64,000 bases of DNA from Candidatus Saccharicenans sp. Lineage in GTDB: Bacteria > Acidobacteriota > Aminicenantia > Aminicenantales > Saccharicenantaceae. Each line of letters opens with the position of its first letter. The stretch's first letter is position 1. The stretch is from positions 43,399 through 107,398 of the forward strand of contig JANLFU010000009.1 of assembly GCA_024653215.1 (NCBI GenBank). Reading direction: 5' to 3'. Shown one piece after another: positions 42,754 through 51,372 of the stretch. The notes under the pieces were generated by a model that was given only the letters and a program-made list of their open reading frames with translations, was not told the origin of the DNA and did not search any database. Both the position numbers and the translations under genes were made by a program.

Positions 42754-45700
42754 ATGAAAAGATATTCAAGCTTCCGCCAGGTCCTGGTAATTATTTCAAT
42801 AGTTATGGTGGCCCTGTGCGGGCTTATGGCCCAGCCCCGGGGCGAAACCTGGCTTAATGGCTACCAGAAAACCATAGACAGCCAGAAACTTTATTACCAT
42901 TCACCCTATCCCGGGCAGCTCCCCGCCCTGCTGGTCAGGGCCAGCGACGGCACCATGAAAGCGGTCTGGGAAACACAGCTGGTGCCGGCCGATTTCAGTG
43001 CTTCCAGTGCGGTCTTTGTCTTCATGGGAGGCCTGGCCACGGCCAAGGGCAGCCATCGCTTTTATCTTAAGGTCGATGAGGCTGGAACCCTGGAATTTAC
43101 CACCTCGGCCAGCTCGGCCAGAAAAGAGTGGACCGTTTCCAGCCCGGAAGGTCTTAGACTTTCTTTCAGGACGGCCCTGGTCGACCAGTTCGACGAGCTC
43201 TTCGGCTATTTCTTCCTGACCGTTCCGCGGCCTTTCCTGAAACCGGGACAACCGCTGAGGCTGGAACTTACGGCCGAGAGCGGCGGAAGTTCGGACTGGG
43301 TGATGGTCTTTGAACAGCCGCTTTCCTCCTGGGCCCGCCTTAAAGCCCTGCCGGCCATCCTCAACACCAGGCCGCCGCGGCAACCTCTGCTGCTGGAGGT
43401 AAGCCATTTTGGTCCGCCAGTATCCGTCCAGGTCAGGCTGGGTCGGAATCTTTCCGTTTCAAAAGTTCTCCAGACCGGTTATAACCAGCTCTACCTGGAG
43501 ACCGAGCCGGTCAGCAGCCCGACCCGGGTTGAAGCCGTCATTCTTAAGGGCAAAGAACAGCTCTTCAAGGCAAGCGCCGAACAGAAGCCAGTCCGCACGA
43601 TGGAATTATGGCTTCTCCCCCACTCCCACCTGGACATCGGCTATTCCGATTACCAGGAAGAGGTGGAAAGAAAGCAGTGGCAGAACATAGAAACCGCCAT
43701 CGAGCTGGCCGAAAAATCACAGAGCCTGCCGCCGGAAGCCAGGTTTAAGTGGAATGTTGAGCAGCTCTGGCCGGTTGAAACCTACCTGAGACAGGCGGAT
43801 GAACAAAAAAAAGAACGGTTATTACGGGCCGTAAAGAACGGCTGGATAGGACTTCAGGCCACGCTGGCCAACCAGCTGACCGGGCTCGGCCACCCTGAAG
43901 AATTGCTGGAACTCACGGCTTTTGCCCGGGAGCTGGAGGCCCGTGGTTTTCCGCCGGTAACCTCGGCCATGATCACCGATATTCCCAGTTACAGCTGGTC
44001 CTTTGTGCCGGCCCTGGCCCTGGCCGGGGTCCGTTATCTTTCCAGCGGACCCAACTACATGCCCATCCTGCCCGACGGCGGCGACCGGGTCGGCTGGGCC
44101 TTAAAGACCTGGGCTGACCGGCCTTTTTACTGGGTTTCACCCTCCGGCCAGGAAAAAATTCTTTTCTGGATGGCCGGCCGCGGCTATTCCTGGTTTCACG
44201 GCCTGAACCTGGGAAATTTCCGGGTCGACAAGAAAAGAGAAATCCTGGAATACGTGGCCGAGCTGGAGGGCAAGAACTATCCTTACTCCCTGGTGCAGGT
44301 CCGCTATACCGTGGGCGGAGACAACGGGCCACCCGACCCGGACCTCAGCCGGGAAGTGGCCGCCTGGAATAAAGAATTCCAGACACCCCGCCTGGTTATC
44401 GCCACCAGCGAACAGCTCTTCCTGGAAATGGAAAAAAGACACGGCCTAGAAATTCCGGCCGTCCGCGGAGATTTTTCTCCCTACTGGGAAGACGGGGCCG
44501 CCTCCACCGCCCGGGAAACCGCCCTGAACCGGAATCTCAGCGAACGACTGCTGCAGCTCGAAACTCTATATTCGCTCCTGGCCCCGGAAGACTTCATAAA
44601 AAAATCGGCCGAATTTTATGAGGCCTGGCGCCAGGTCACTCTTTTTCACGAGCATACCTGGGGAGCCCATGACAGCGTCTCCAACCCGGACGGAGAGAAT
44701 GCCATCCGCCAGTGGGAATACAAGAAGTCCATCCTGGAAAAAGGACTGGGGCTGGCCGATTCCCTGGAAAAGGAGCTGCGAGCCAGGGTCAGCCCCGGAC
44801 CGGAGCGGCTCTCATCAGGAAGAAGAGTAGTCGATATAATCAACACCACTTCGCTGACCAGGTCGGAAATAATTTTCATTCCGGCTGACCTCTCGGCCGG
44901 ACTGGACCTGGTCCTGGACGAAAACAACCGCTCCCTGCCTTCGCAGAGGCTGGCCGATGGCTCCCTGGCCGTGGAAATCAGCCGGCTTCAGCCTTTTTCT
45001 GCCCGCCGCCTCTACCTCAGGGCAGGCGGAAGCTGGCGCGGCGGCCAGGCCCGGGCCGGAGAGAATTTCCTGGAGAATGAGCTGCTTAGACTGGAGGTCA
45101 GTCCGGAAACGGGAGCAGTGCGCAGCTTGATTTTCAAACCGGCCGGAAACCTGGAGCTGGTGGATACCGAAAAATTCTCGGGGCTCAATGCCTATCTTTA
45201 TGTTCCCGGAACCGACCCGGAGAAAGCCCGGCCAGCCAGGGTCCGCCAGGTCAAAGTGCTGGAGGCCGGCCCGCTGGTGGCCTCGCTGGAACTGGAGCTC
45301 GAAGCGCCAGGCTGCCACAGCCTCAGGACGATTATCAGGATCAACGGTGTCAATGGACGGATAGATTTCATCAATCGCCTGGATAAGATTAAGGTCAGGG
45401 AAAAGGAAAGTGTTCACCTCGCCTTTCCTTTCCGGATGCCTCCGGCCGGAATCCGCCTGGATCTCGGCTGGGGAGCAATCAATCCCTTCTTTGAAGAAAT
45501 ACCCGGAGCCTGTCTGGACTTCTTCTCAGTTCAAAAAGCGGTAAGCCTCAGCCGGCCGGATTTCAACCTGACCTGGGTAACCCCTGATGCCCCGCTGGTT
45601 GAAATCGGCGACCTGACCGATGAAAGAAGTGTTGGAGGTTTTCCCAGGGCCTGGAAAAAGGAACTGCAACCATCCTCCACCATTATTTCCTATGCCCTAA

Positions 45701-46125
45701 ATAATTACTGGCACACCAACTATAAGGCTGACCAGGAAGGCGAAATCGAACTTCGCTATTCACTTTTTCTGAATGCCAGGCTGGACCCGGCCCTGCTCAA
45801 GACGCAGAGCCTTGAAGTCTGCCAGCCGCCGGTTATCATGCCCGTTGATGAAAACCGGGTACCGCTTCAGCCACTTCTTAATATCGAGCCGGAAAGGGTG
45901 GTGGTCACCAGGCTGAAAGCCGTGGCGGGAGCTGCCGACACCAGGCCAGCTCTTCTTTTGAGGTTGTATAACGCCGGCGGGCAGCCGGAAACAATCAACC
46001 TCAAGGGGCTGCTTTTTCTCGGAAGAAAGGTCTATTTCTCCAACCTTAAAGGAGAGCCGCTGGCCCAGGTCACCCAGCCTTTACGCATGCGGCCCTGGGA
46101 AGTGGTAACTTTACGGGTAGAGTGA
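42754..46125 (+). CDS. Secreted glycoside hydrolase family 38-like alpha-mannosidase
   Basis: A 1123-residue exported enzyme (signal peptide VLVIISIVMVALCGLMAQ). The N-terminal 280 residues form an extra beta-rich domain. The GH38 catalytic domain starts at LWLLPHSHLDIGYSDY (zinc ligands H292 and D294 of the HxHxD-like motif). The region MITDIPSYSWSFVPALALAGV is where the catalytic aspartate of the family lies, and a His near FHEHTWGAHDS is a further zinc ligand. The C-terminal half is the GH38 beta-sandwich. GH38 members cleave alpha-mannosides, as in N-glycans. Start is ATG at 42754; a TTG nine bases upstream is possible. It runs into the GH2 gene 48 bp later. Confidence 0.84.
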   Translation: MKRYSSFRQVLVIISIVMVALCGLMAQPRGETWLNGYQKTIDSQKLYYHSPYPGQLPALLVRASDGTMKAVWETQLVPADFSASSAVFVFMGGLATAKGSHRFYLKVDEAGTLEFTTSASSARKEWTVSSPEGLRLSFRTALVDQFDELFGYFFLTVPRPFLKPGQPLRLELTAESGGSSDWVMVFEQPLSSWARLKALPAILNTRPPRQPLLLEVSHFGPPVSVQVRLGRNLSVSKVLQTGYNQLYLETEPVSSPTRVEAVILKGKEQLFKASAEQKPVRTMELWLLPHSHLDIGYSDYQEEVERKQWQNIETAIELAEKSQSLPPEARFKWNVEQLWPVETYLRQADEQKKERLLRAVKNGWIGLQATLANQLTGLGHPEELLELTAFARELEARGFPPVTSAMITDIPSYSWSFVPALALAGVRYLSSGPNYMPILPDGGDRVGWALKTWADRPFYWVSPSGQEKILFWMAGRGYSWFHGLNLGNFRVDKKREILEYVAELEGKNYPYSLVQVRYTVGGDNGPPDPDLSREVAAWNKEFQTPRLVIATSEQLFLEMEKRHGLEIPAVRGDFSPYWEDGAASTARETALNRNLSERLLQLETLYSLLAPEDFIKKSAEFYEAWRQVTLFHEHTWGAHDSVSNPDGENAIRQWEYKKSILEKGLGLADSLEKELRARVSPGPERLSSGRRVVDIINTTSLTRSEIIFIPADLSAGLDLVLDENNRSLPSQRLADGSLAVEISRLQPFSARRLYLRAGGSWRGGQARAGENFLENELLRLEVSPETGAVRSLIFKPAGNLELVDTEKFSGLNAYLYVPGTDPEKARPARVRQVKVLEAGPLVASLELELEAPGCHSLRTIIRINGVNGRIDFINRLDKIKVREKESVHLAFPFRMPPAGIRLDLGWGAINPFFEEIPGACLDFFSVQKAVSLSRPDFNLTWVTPDAPLVEIGDLTDERSVGGFPRAWKKELQPSSTIISYALNNYWHTNYKADQEGEIELRYSLFLNARLDPALLKTQSLEVCQPPVIMPVDENRVPLQPLLNIEPERVVVTRLKAVAGAADTRPALLLRLYNAGGQPETINLKGLLFLGRKVYFSNLKGEPLAQVTQPLRMRPWEVVTLRVE

Positions 46126-46173
46126 AAGTTTTAGATATAAGCTCTGGTAAAATATAAGTCTCAGGAGGTCTCG

Positions 46174-49011
46174 ATGAAAAAAAGCCTTCGGATAATGTTC
46201 GGGATAATATCAGTTGTGATTTTATTCCTCCTCAACTCGACTGCGGCCTTTACCCAGCCGGGCGGACAGATGAGCCCCATGCGCCGCAGCAGCCTGATGA
46301 TGCTCCCGGAAACTCAGCTGATGCTGACCGACTGGTTCATCCAGTCTTCGGCCCGGCTGCAGACCGATGGAGCCGCTCTCTCCCGCCCGGGGATAATGAC
46401 CGACCGCTGGTACCCGACCCAGGTCCCGGCCACGGTGCTCGGCACCCTGGTTGAAAACAACATCTACGGAGACGTGTTCTTCGGGAAAAACCTGGAAAAG
46501 ATCAAGGCTGAAGATTTTCAGACCTCCTGGTGGTACCGGACCGAGTTCCTGCTGCCCGCCTACCCGGGACGAACCCGGACTTTCCTGGAGCTGGACGGAG
46601 TTAACTACCGGGCCAACATCTGGCTGAACGGTCAGAAGGTAGCCGACGCCTCGGAAATTTACGGCCCCTTCCGGCGTTTTCGCCTGGATATCACCGGGCT
46701 GGCCAGAAGCGGCCAGAGAAACGTCCTGGCCATTGAAGTAATTCCGCCGGCCAAGGGCGAGCCCACCATCGGGTTTGTCGACTGGAACCCGGCCCCGGCT
46801 GACAACAGTATGGGTTTATGGCGGCCGGTTAGAATCAGGCAAACCGGAGAAGTAACCATCGAAAATCCCTTCGTCCAGACCAGCCTGGACACCACCACCC
46901 TGAAGGAAGCCAGGCTGACCATTCAGGCCGAAGTCAGAAATCACTCCGAGGTCCCGATAACCGGCAGCCTTGAAATCGAGCTGGAGAATATCAGGCTATC
47001 CAGGGAAGTCAAGCTGGGCCCCAAGGAAGTCCAGAAGGTGGTGTTCAGCCCGGATACCAACAAAGAGCTGGTTCTGACCAATCCCCGGGTCTGGTGGACG
47101 CATGACCTGGGTCGCCCGGAGCTTTACCTACTGTCCATGGCCTTCAAGCTGAAAGGTCCGGCCGCTGAAGAAAAAGCGGCCATCAAGACGCCGGCCGCCG
47201 CTGAACCCGCCCTGCCTCCGGCCCAGGAGAAAGAACAGGAAAAACCCCAGGACCGGGAAAAGGATAAAGACCGGATGAGAATCCCGCCCCAGTTCAGGGC
47301 CCTGCAGCCGGTATCCGACTGGCTGGTGCTGCGCTTCGGCATCCGGGAGATAAAGGACTACATCAACGAGCAGGGCCACCGCGGTTACCTGCTTAACGGC
47401 AAGAAGATCTTAATCCGGGGCGGAGGCTGGACCGATGACCTCTTCCTCAATAACAGGTCCAAGAAGCTCCGGGCCGAGCTGATGTATGCCCGACACCTGA
47501 ACCTCAATGCCCTGAGGCTGGAAGGTTTCTGGGGAACCAGCCGGGAGCTTTACCACCTGTGCGACGAGCTCGGCCTGTTGCTGATGGTCGGCTGGAGCTG
47601 CCACTGGGAATGGGAAAACTACCTGGGCAAGCCGGCCGACTCCAGGTACGGAGGCATAACCAGCCCGGAAGACATGGCCCTGGTGGCCGCTTCCTTCCGC
47701 GACCAGGTGCGCTGGCTGCGCAACCATCCCAGCATTTTTGTCTGGGCCCTGGCCAGCGACCTGGTTCCCAAGCCAGAGCTGGAAAAAGAGTACCTTAAAA
47801 TCCTGGCCGAAGACGACCCGACCCGACCATTCCTTAATTCCACCGGAACCAAGGTGAGCGAGGTCAGCGGAAAATCTGGGGTCAAGATGAACGGCCCCTA
47901 CGACTGGGTGCCGCCCAACTACTGGTTCATAGACAAGAAGAACGGCGGGGCCTTCGGCTTCAACACCGAGACCGGACCCGGTCCCCAGGTGCCGGTCCTG
48001 GAAAGCCTGAAGAAGATGATTCCGGAAGAGGCTCTCTGGCCGCAGAACGAATACTGGAACTTCCATTGCTCCCGCGGCATGTTCAAGTCGCTCGACAGGT
48101 ACAACGAGGCCATGCGAGAACGCCTGGGCTGGCCAGAAAACGTGGCCGAGTACTGCGATAAGGCCCAGTTCCTCAACTACGAAGCCATGCGGGGCATGTT
48201 TGAGGCCTTCGTGGCCCGCCGTCCCCTGGCCACCGGAATAATCCAGTGGATGTACAACTCGGCCTGGCCCAAGCTCTGGTGGCAGCTCTACGATTACTAT
48301 CTCATGCCCACCGGGGCTTTTTACGGGGCCAGGAAGGCCAACACCCCGGTCCACCTGATCTATGACCACGAAACCCATGAAATCATTGCCTCCAACCTGT
48401 CGGCGGTCAAGGCTGAAAAACTTAACGCCCTGGTCCGGGTCTTCGACCTGGGCCTCAAGGAAAGATTCAGGCAGGAATTCCCGCTGGTGCTGGAAGCGGA
48501 CGGCAAGACCGTGTTGACCCGACTGCCGGAGATGCCCGACCTGACCGGCATTTATTTCCTGGACCTGAGAATCATCGGGCCCAAGCAGTCGCTTGAAGAC
48601 CACAACTTCTATGTCCTCAGCCGGGAGCCAGATGTCCTGGATTTCGAAAAGACGACCTGGTATGTCACCCCGGTCAAAAAATACGCCGACCTTAAAGCCC
48701 TGAATAACCTGCCCGAATCGCAGGTCAGGTACAGGTGGAAGTTGGAAGGAAAAGACCTCATCAGGAATCTGACCATCGAGCTGCACAACCCAAGCCCGCA
48801 CCTGGCCTTCAACCTGGAAATCCAGGTCATAAAAAAATTGAGGCAGAAATCCGTCGTTCCCATCTTTCTCGAAGACAACTACATTTCCTTGCTGCCCGGA
48901 GAAAGGCGCACGGTTAAGGGCTATTTCTTCGGCGAAGACCTGGAGGGCGACGAGCCGGAAGTGCGAATTAAGGGCTGGAAAGTCAAAACCACGGAAGTTA
49001 AGAAGTTTTGA
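46174..49011 (+). CDS. Secreted GH2 enzyme, exo-beta-D-glucosaminidase (CsxA) type
   Basis: A 945-residue exported GH2 hydrolase (signal peptide IMFGIISVVILFLLNSTAAFT). It has the sugar-binding and Ig-like domains first, then the barrel. The segments KMNGPYDWVPPNYWF and FGFNTETGPGPQVP, and the late LATGIIQWMYNSAWPKLWWQLYDYY, match chitosan exo-glucosaminidases more than beta-galactosidases. The likely acid is Asp529 (ALASDLVP) and the nucleophile Glu599 (NTETG), spaced as in CsxA. A low-complexity charged insert (about residues 330-370, Glu/Lys/Asp/Pro-rich) sits between two domains. AGGAGG precedes the ATG. It probably removes glucosamine or a related sugar from chain ends in the periplasm. 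Confidence 0.86.
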   Translation: MKKSLRIMFGIISVVILFLLNSTAAFTQPGGQMSPMRRSSLMMLPETQLMLTDWFIQSSARLQTDGAALSRPGIMTDRWYPTQVPATVLGTLVENNIYGDVFFGKNLEKIKAEDFQTSWWYRTEFLLPAYPGRTRTFLELDGVNYRANIWLNGQKVADASEIYGPFRRFRLDITGLARSGQRNVLAIEVIPPAKGEPTIGFVDWNPAPADNSMGLWRPVRIRQTGEVTIENPFVQTSLDTTTLKEARLTIQAEVRNHSEVPITGSLEIELENIRLSREVKLGPKEVQKVVFSPDTNKELVLTNPRVWWTHDLGRPELYLLSMAFKLKGPAAEEKAAIKTPAAAEPALPPAQEKEQEKPQDREKDKDRMRIPPQFRALQPVSDWLVLRFGIREIKDYINEQGHRGYLLNGKKILIRGGGWTDDLFLNNRSKKLRAELMYARHLNLNALRLEGFWGTSRELYHLCDELGLLLMVGWSCHWEWENYLGKPADSRYGGITSPEDMALVAASFRDQVRWLRNHPSIFVWALASDLVPKPELEKEYLKILAEDDPTRPFLNSTGTKVSEVSGKSGVKMNGPYDWVPPNYWFIDKKNGGAFGFNTETGPGPQVPVLESLKKMIPEEALWPQNEYWNFHCSRGMFKSLDRYNEAMRERLGWPENVAEYCDKAQFLNYEAMRGMFEAFVARRPLATGIIQWMYNSAWPKLWWQLYDYYLMPTGAFYGARKANTPVHLIYDHETHEIIASNLSAVKAEKLNALVRVFDLGLKERFRQEFPLVLEADGKTVLTRLPEMPDLTGIYFLDLRIIGPKQSLEDHNFYVLSREPDVLDFEKTTWYVTPVKKYADLKALNNLPESQVRYRWKLEGKDLIRNLTIELHNPSPHLAFNLEIQVIKKLRQKSVVPIFLEDNYISLLPGERRTVKGYFFGEDLEGDEPEVRIKGWKVKTTEVKKF

Positions 49012-49218
49012 GTGAAAGATAAATAAGAACTGAATAGCGCCAGGCCAGACAAAATAGGGCCCTGGATCTGAAAAATCCAGTTCCTGGATGTTGTCAGAAA
49101 TATCAACCGTTATTATCCTGGCGATGAGAGATCGGAGCCGGAAAAAAATAATACCAGAAAATCCAGGCCGGAAATTGGGCTTTATCCGGGAAGAATTCCT
49201 GCTTTGATTCCCTTATTT

Positions 49219-51279
49219 CTATTTCTTTTTTAAAGAATTGACCAGTTCTCTAAGTTTCTCCTGGTCGGGGTTCAGGCCGAGTGATTTTTCCCAGAGGGCC
49301 AGGGCCTTTTCCCTGTCGCCCATCTGGTAATAGCAGCTGCCCAGAAAATTCAGGATTTCCAGGTTAACTCCGAAGCGATTGAGGTACTGTTCGTAGTAGA
49401 CGGCGGCCCTGGCCGGCTGGTTCAGGGAATGAAAGGCCCGGCCCAGCAGTGAGACCAGCTCGGCCGGAGCCTCGGGCTGGTCATAGGGCCCGAGCAATTC
49501 TATTACCCGCTGGAATTCTCCCTTCCTGAAGAGGGCCTCGGACAGGGCCAGGGCCGCCACCGGCCCCGGCTTCAGGGAATAGGCCCGGTTCAGGCGTTCC
49601 GCGGCTTCCTGAATGTTGCCGCTGTTTAAGAGCTGGATTCCGGTGGCCAGAAGTTCGTCGGCCCCGGTCAGGACCGTCCTCGACACCAGGATTGGCGCCG
49701 GCAGATTGGCCAGTGGAGAAATTTCCAGTTCAGCCCGGCGGCTGTCGAGGAGCTTACCGCCCAGCAGCAGGTCAGCTGTCAGGCTGTAATAGCCAGGTTT
49801 CAGTCCGGCCAGCGGAATCGATTCAATAATCAAACCCTCTGGAGAAGCTTCCCGGGCTGGCCGCTCCCTGCTCTGAACCGCCTGGCCTTCGGACATCAGG
49901 GAAATTCTCAGGCTGGACTTATTCTTCAACTCCTCGCTCAAGCCGGAGAGCTGAACACAGGTCACCAGCGAATCGGAAGCGGTAAATGATTTGAGGCTTC
50001 GGCTGAGAAGCTGCTTATCGCCCACCTGGTAAGGGACCAGGCCGTTGCTATCTTTTGCCTCCAGCTGGCCGTAGGCCAGCAGGACCTGGCCAATTTCCGG
50101 CTGGCCGGAATTATCGGGTAGCACCAGCTTCCTGGAAAAGCTGGAAAATTCCCGCGAGACCGGGTTTTTAATAAGCAGGTCCAGGGTATAATTTCCTGGA
50201 ACGAGGGGAAAAACATCCTGGAAGGCCACCGCTCTCTTTCCTATTTCGGCCAGTTCTTCTCGGGTTAAGTTCAAAGGAATGCTTCTGTCAAACTGATAGA
50301 TGGTCCGGCCCTTATCATCTGAAACCCGGCCGTTGAGGTCAAAACGCACCAGGTAATTCTGACCATCCTGGCTGACCGACAGCTTGGCCGGCTCTACCGA
50401 GTAATGAACAAGGTAGTGGCCCTGACCACTGCGCACCGTCCAGACTTCAAAATCGGACCGGATGTAGTTGGTGCTGTACTCGACTTCGATCATGTCCTTG
50501 TGCCGGAACCAGGCCTCGGCGTAGGCGTCCTCCACCTTGCGCTGCGGCAGGGACATTATCGTGGCCAGCAACCGGTTGGAAGCCAGGTTAATGACCCCGG
50601 GCTCCAGGCGCTCGCCCGGAATAAGGCTCAACGATTGCTCGGCCAGGTTGGGCGATAGCTGGTAAAGCCGCTGGTAGGCGTCGCGGGCATCCCGGGCGTT
50701 GTACATGTAATCGGCCACCAGGGCCTGGGGACCGTGGTCTGAGGGCGAGTACAGGATGTATTCGCCCGTTCCCTCTTTCTTGAAGAAGATGACATTAAAA
50801 CCGGTGGGCAACCCGTAGCGCGGGTCGCCGTAGTAGAACCAGACCTGGGTGGGATAGACACCCATGATGTTTTCGTAGGTCTCGATGTTGTTGGGCTGAC
50901 CAAGGATGATGTAAATGCGGCCCTGGTCGGTCTTCCAGCCGGGCTTGCCGGTCCCCCGGCCCAGAAATTGATTGGCATAGTTAAACCGGCGGTAATGTTC
51001 TTCCCTGAATTCATTCTGCGGGGTACTGGGGTTGGGGTCGCGCTGCTTCCAGAAGGCTTCGATGAAGATATCCCTTTCCCGGTCGGTCTGGAGCTTTAAG
51101 AAAACCTCTCTCTCCTTGGGGGTGATAATGTATACCACTTCTTCTTCCAGCCACCGGCGGTACCTTTCCGGCAGGCTGGCCGCGGTTAGGGTAAGGGAGA
51201 ATAGAAAAACCAGACAAATGGCCGCCAGAAGCCTTATTGCCCTTTTATGAGGAAAAAAGATTCGCTGATTCTTGCTCAT
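49219..51279 (-). CDS. Secreted GWxTD-domain protein with C-terminal TPR repeats
   Basis: A 686-residue protein with a signal peptide (LLAAICLVFLFSLTLTAAS). The GWxTD domain spans about residues 40-190: YRRWLEEEVVYIITPKERE, FIEAFWKQRDPNPSTPQNEF and the motif GWKTDQGRIYIILGQPNNIE. A long beta-rich middle follows. Residues about 545-680 are TPR helices (ALFRKGEFQRVIELLGPY, ARAAVYYEQYLNRFG). The combination is widespread in Acidobacteria-like genomes and of unknown function; protein contacts at the outer membrane or periplasm are likely from the TPRs. It lies downstream of a TonB-dependent receptor on the same strand but is separated by a terminator. No strong ribosome site precedes the ATG. Confidence 0.85.
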   Translation of the reverse strand: MSKNQRIFFPHKRAIRLLAAICLVFLFSLTLTAASLPERYRRWLEEEVVYIITPKEREVFLKLQTDRERDIFIEAFWKQRDPNPSTPQNEFREEHYRRFNYANQFLGRGTGKPGWKTDQGRIYIILGQPNNIETYENIMGVYPTQVWFYYGDPRYGLPTGFNVIFFKKEGTGEYILYSPSDHGPQALVADYMYNARDARDAYQRLYQLSPNLAEQSLSLIPGERLEPGVINLASNRLLATIMSLPQRKVEDAYAEAWFRHKDMIEVEYSTNYIRSDFEVWTVRSGQGHYLVHYSVEPAKLSVSQDGQNYLVRFDLNGRVSDDKGRTIYQFDRSIPLNLTREELAEIGKRAVAFQDVFPLVPGNYTLDLLIKNPVSREFSSFSRKLVLPDNSGQPEIGQVLLAYGQLEAKDSNGLVPYQVGDKQLLSRSLKSFTASDSLVTCVQLSGLSEELKNKSSLRISLMSEGQAVQSRERPAREASPEGLIIESIPLAGLKPGYYSLTADLLLGGKLLDSRRAELEISPLANLPAPILVSRTVLTGADELLATGIQLLNSGNIQEAAERLNRAYSLKPGPVAALALSEALFRKGEFQRVIELLGPYDQPEAPAELVSLLGRAFHSLNQPARAAVYYEQYLNRFGVNLEILNFLGSCYYQMGDREKALALWEKSLGLNPDQEKLRELVNSLKKK

Positions 51280-51312
51280 GCCTCAATTATAGCTTTTTTG
51301 CCTGTTTCCGGG

Positions 51313-51350
51313 CAAAAAAAAGGGGCGCCCGGGAAAATCCCGGACGCCCC
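51313..51350 (-). terminator. Strong intrinsic terminator after the TonB-dependent receptor gene
   Basis: On the minus strand a 13-bp GC-rich stem (AGGGGCGCCCGGG side at 51321-51333 pairs with the CCCGGACGCCCCT side, one mismatch/bulge) has an AAAA loop and is followed by eight Ts. It is the clearest terminator in the window and separates the receptor from the GWxTD/TPR gene. Confidence 0.9.
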
Positions 51351-51372
51351 TCGACGTCTGCAGCTGGTGCGA

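Noticed and set aside
49059..49080. Small hairpin (CTGGAT/ATCCAG) after the GH2 gene as a terminator
   Set aside because: The stem is only 6 bp and no T-run follows, so it is not supported.
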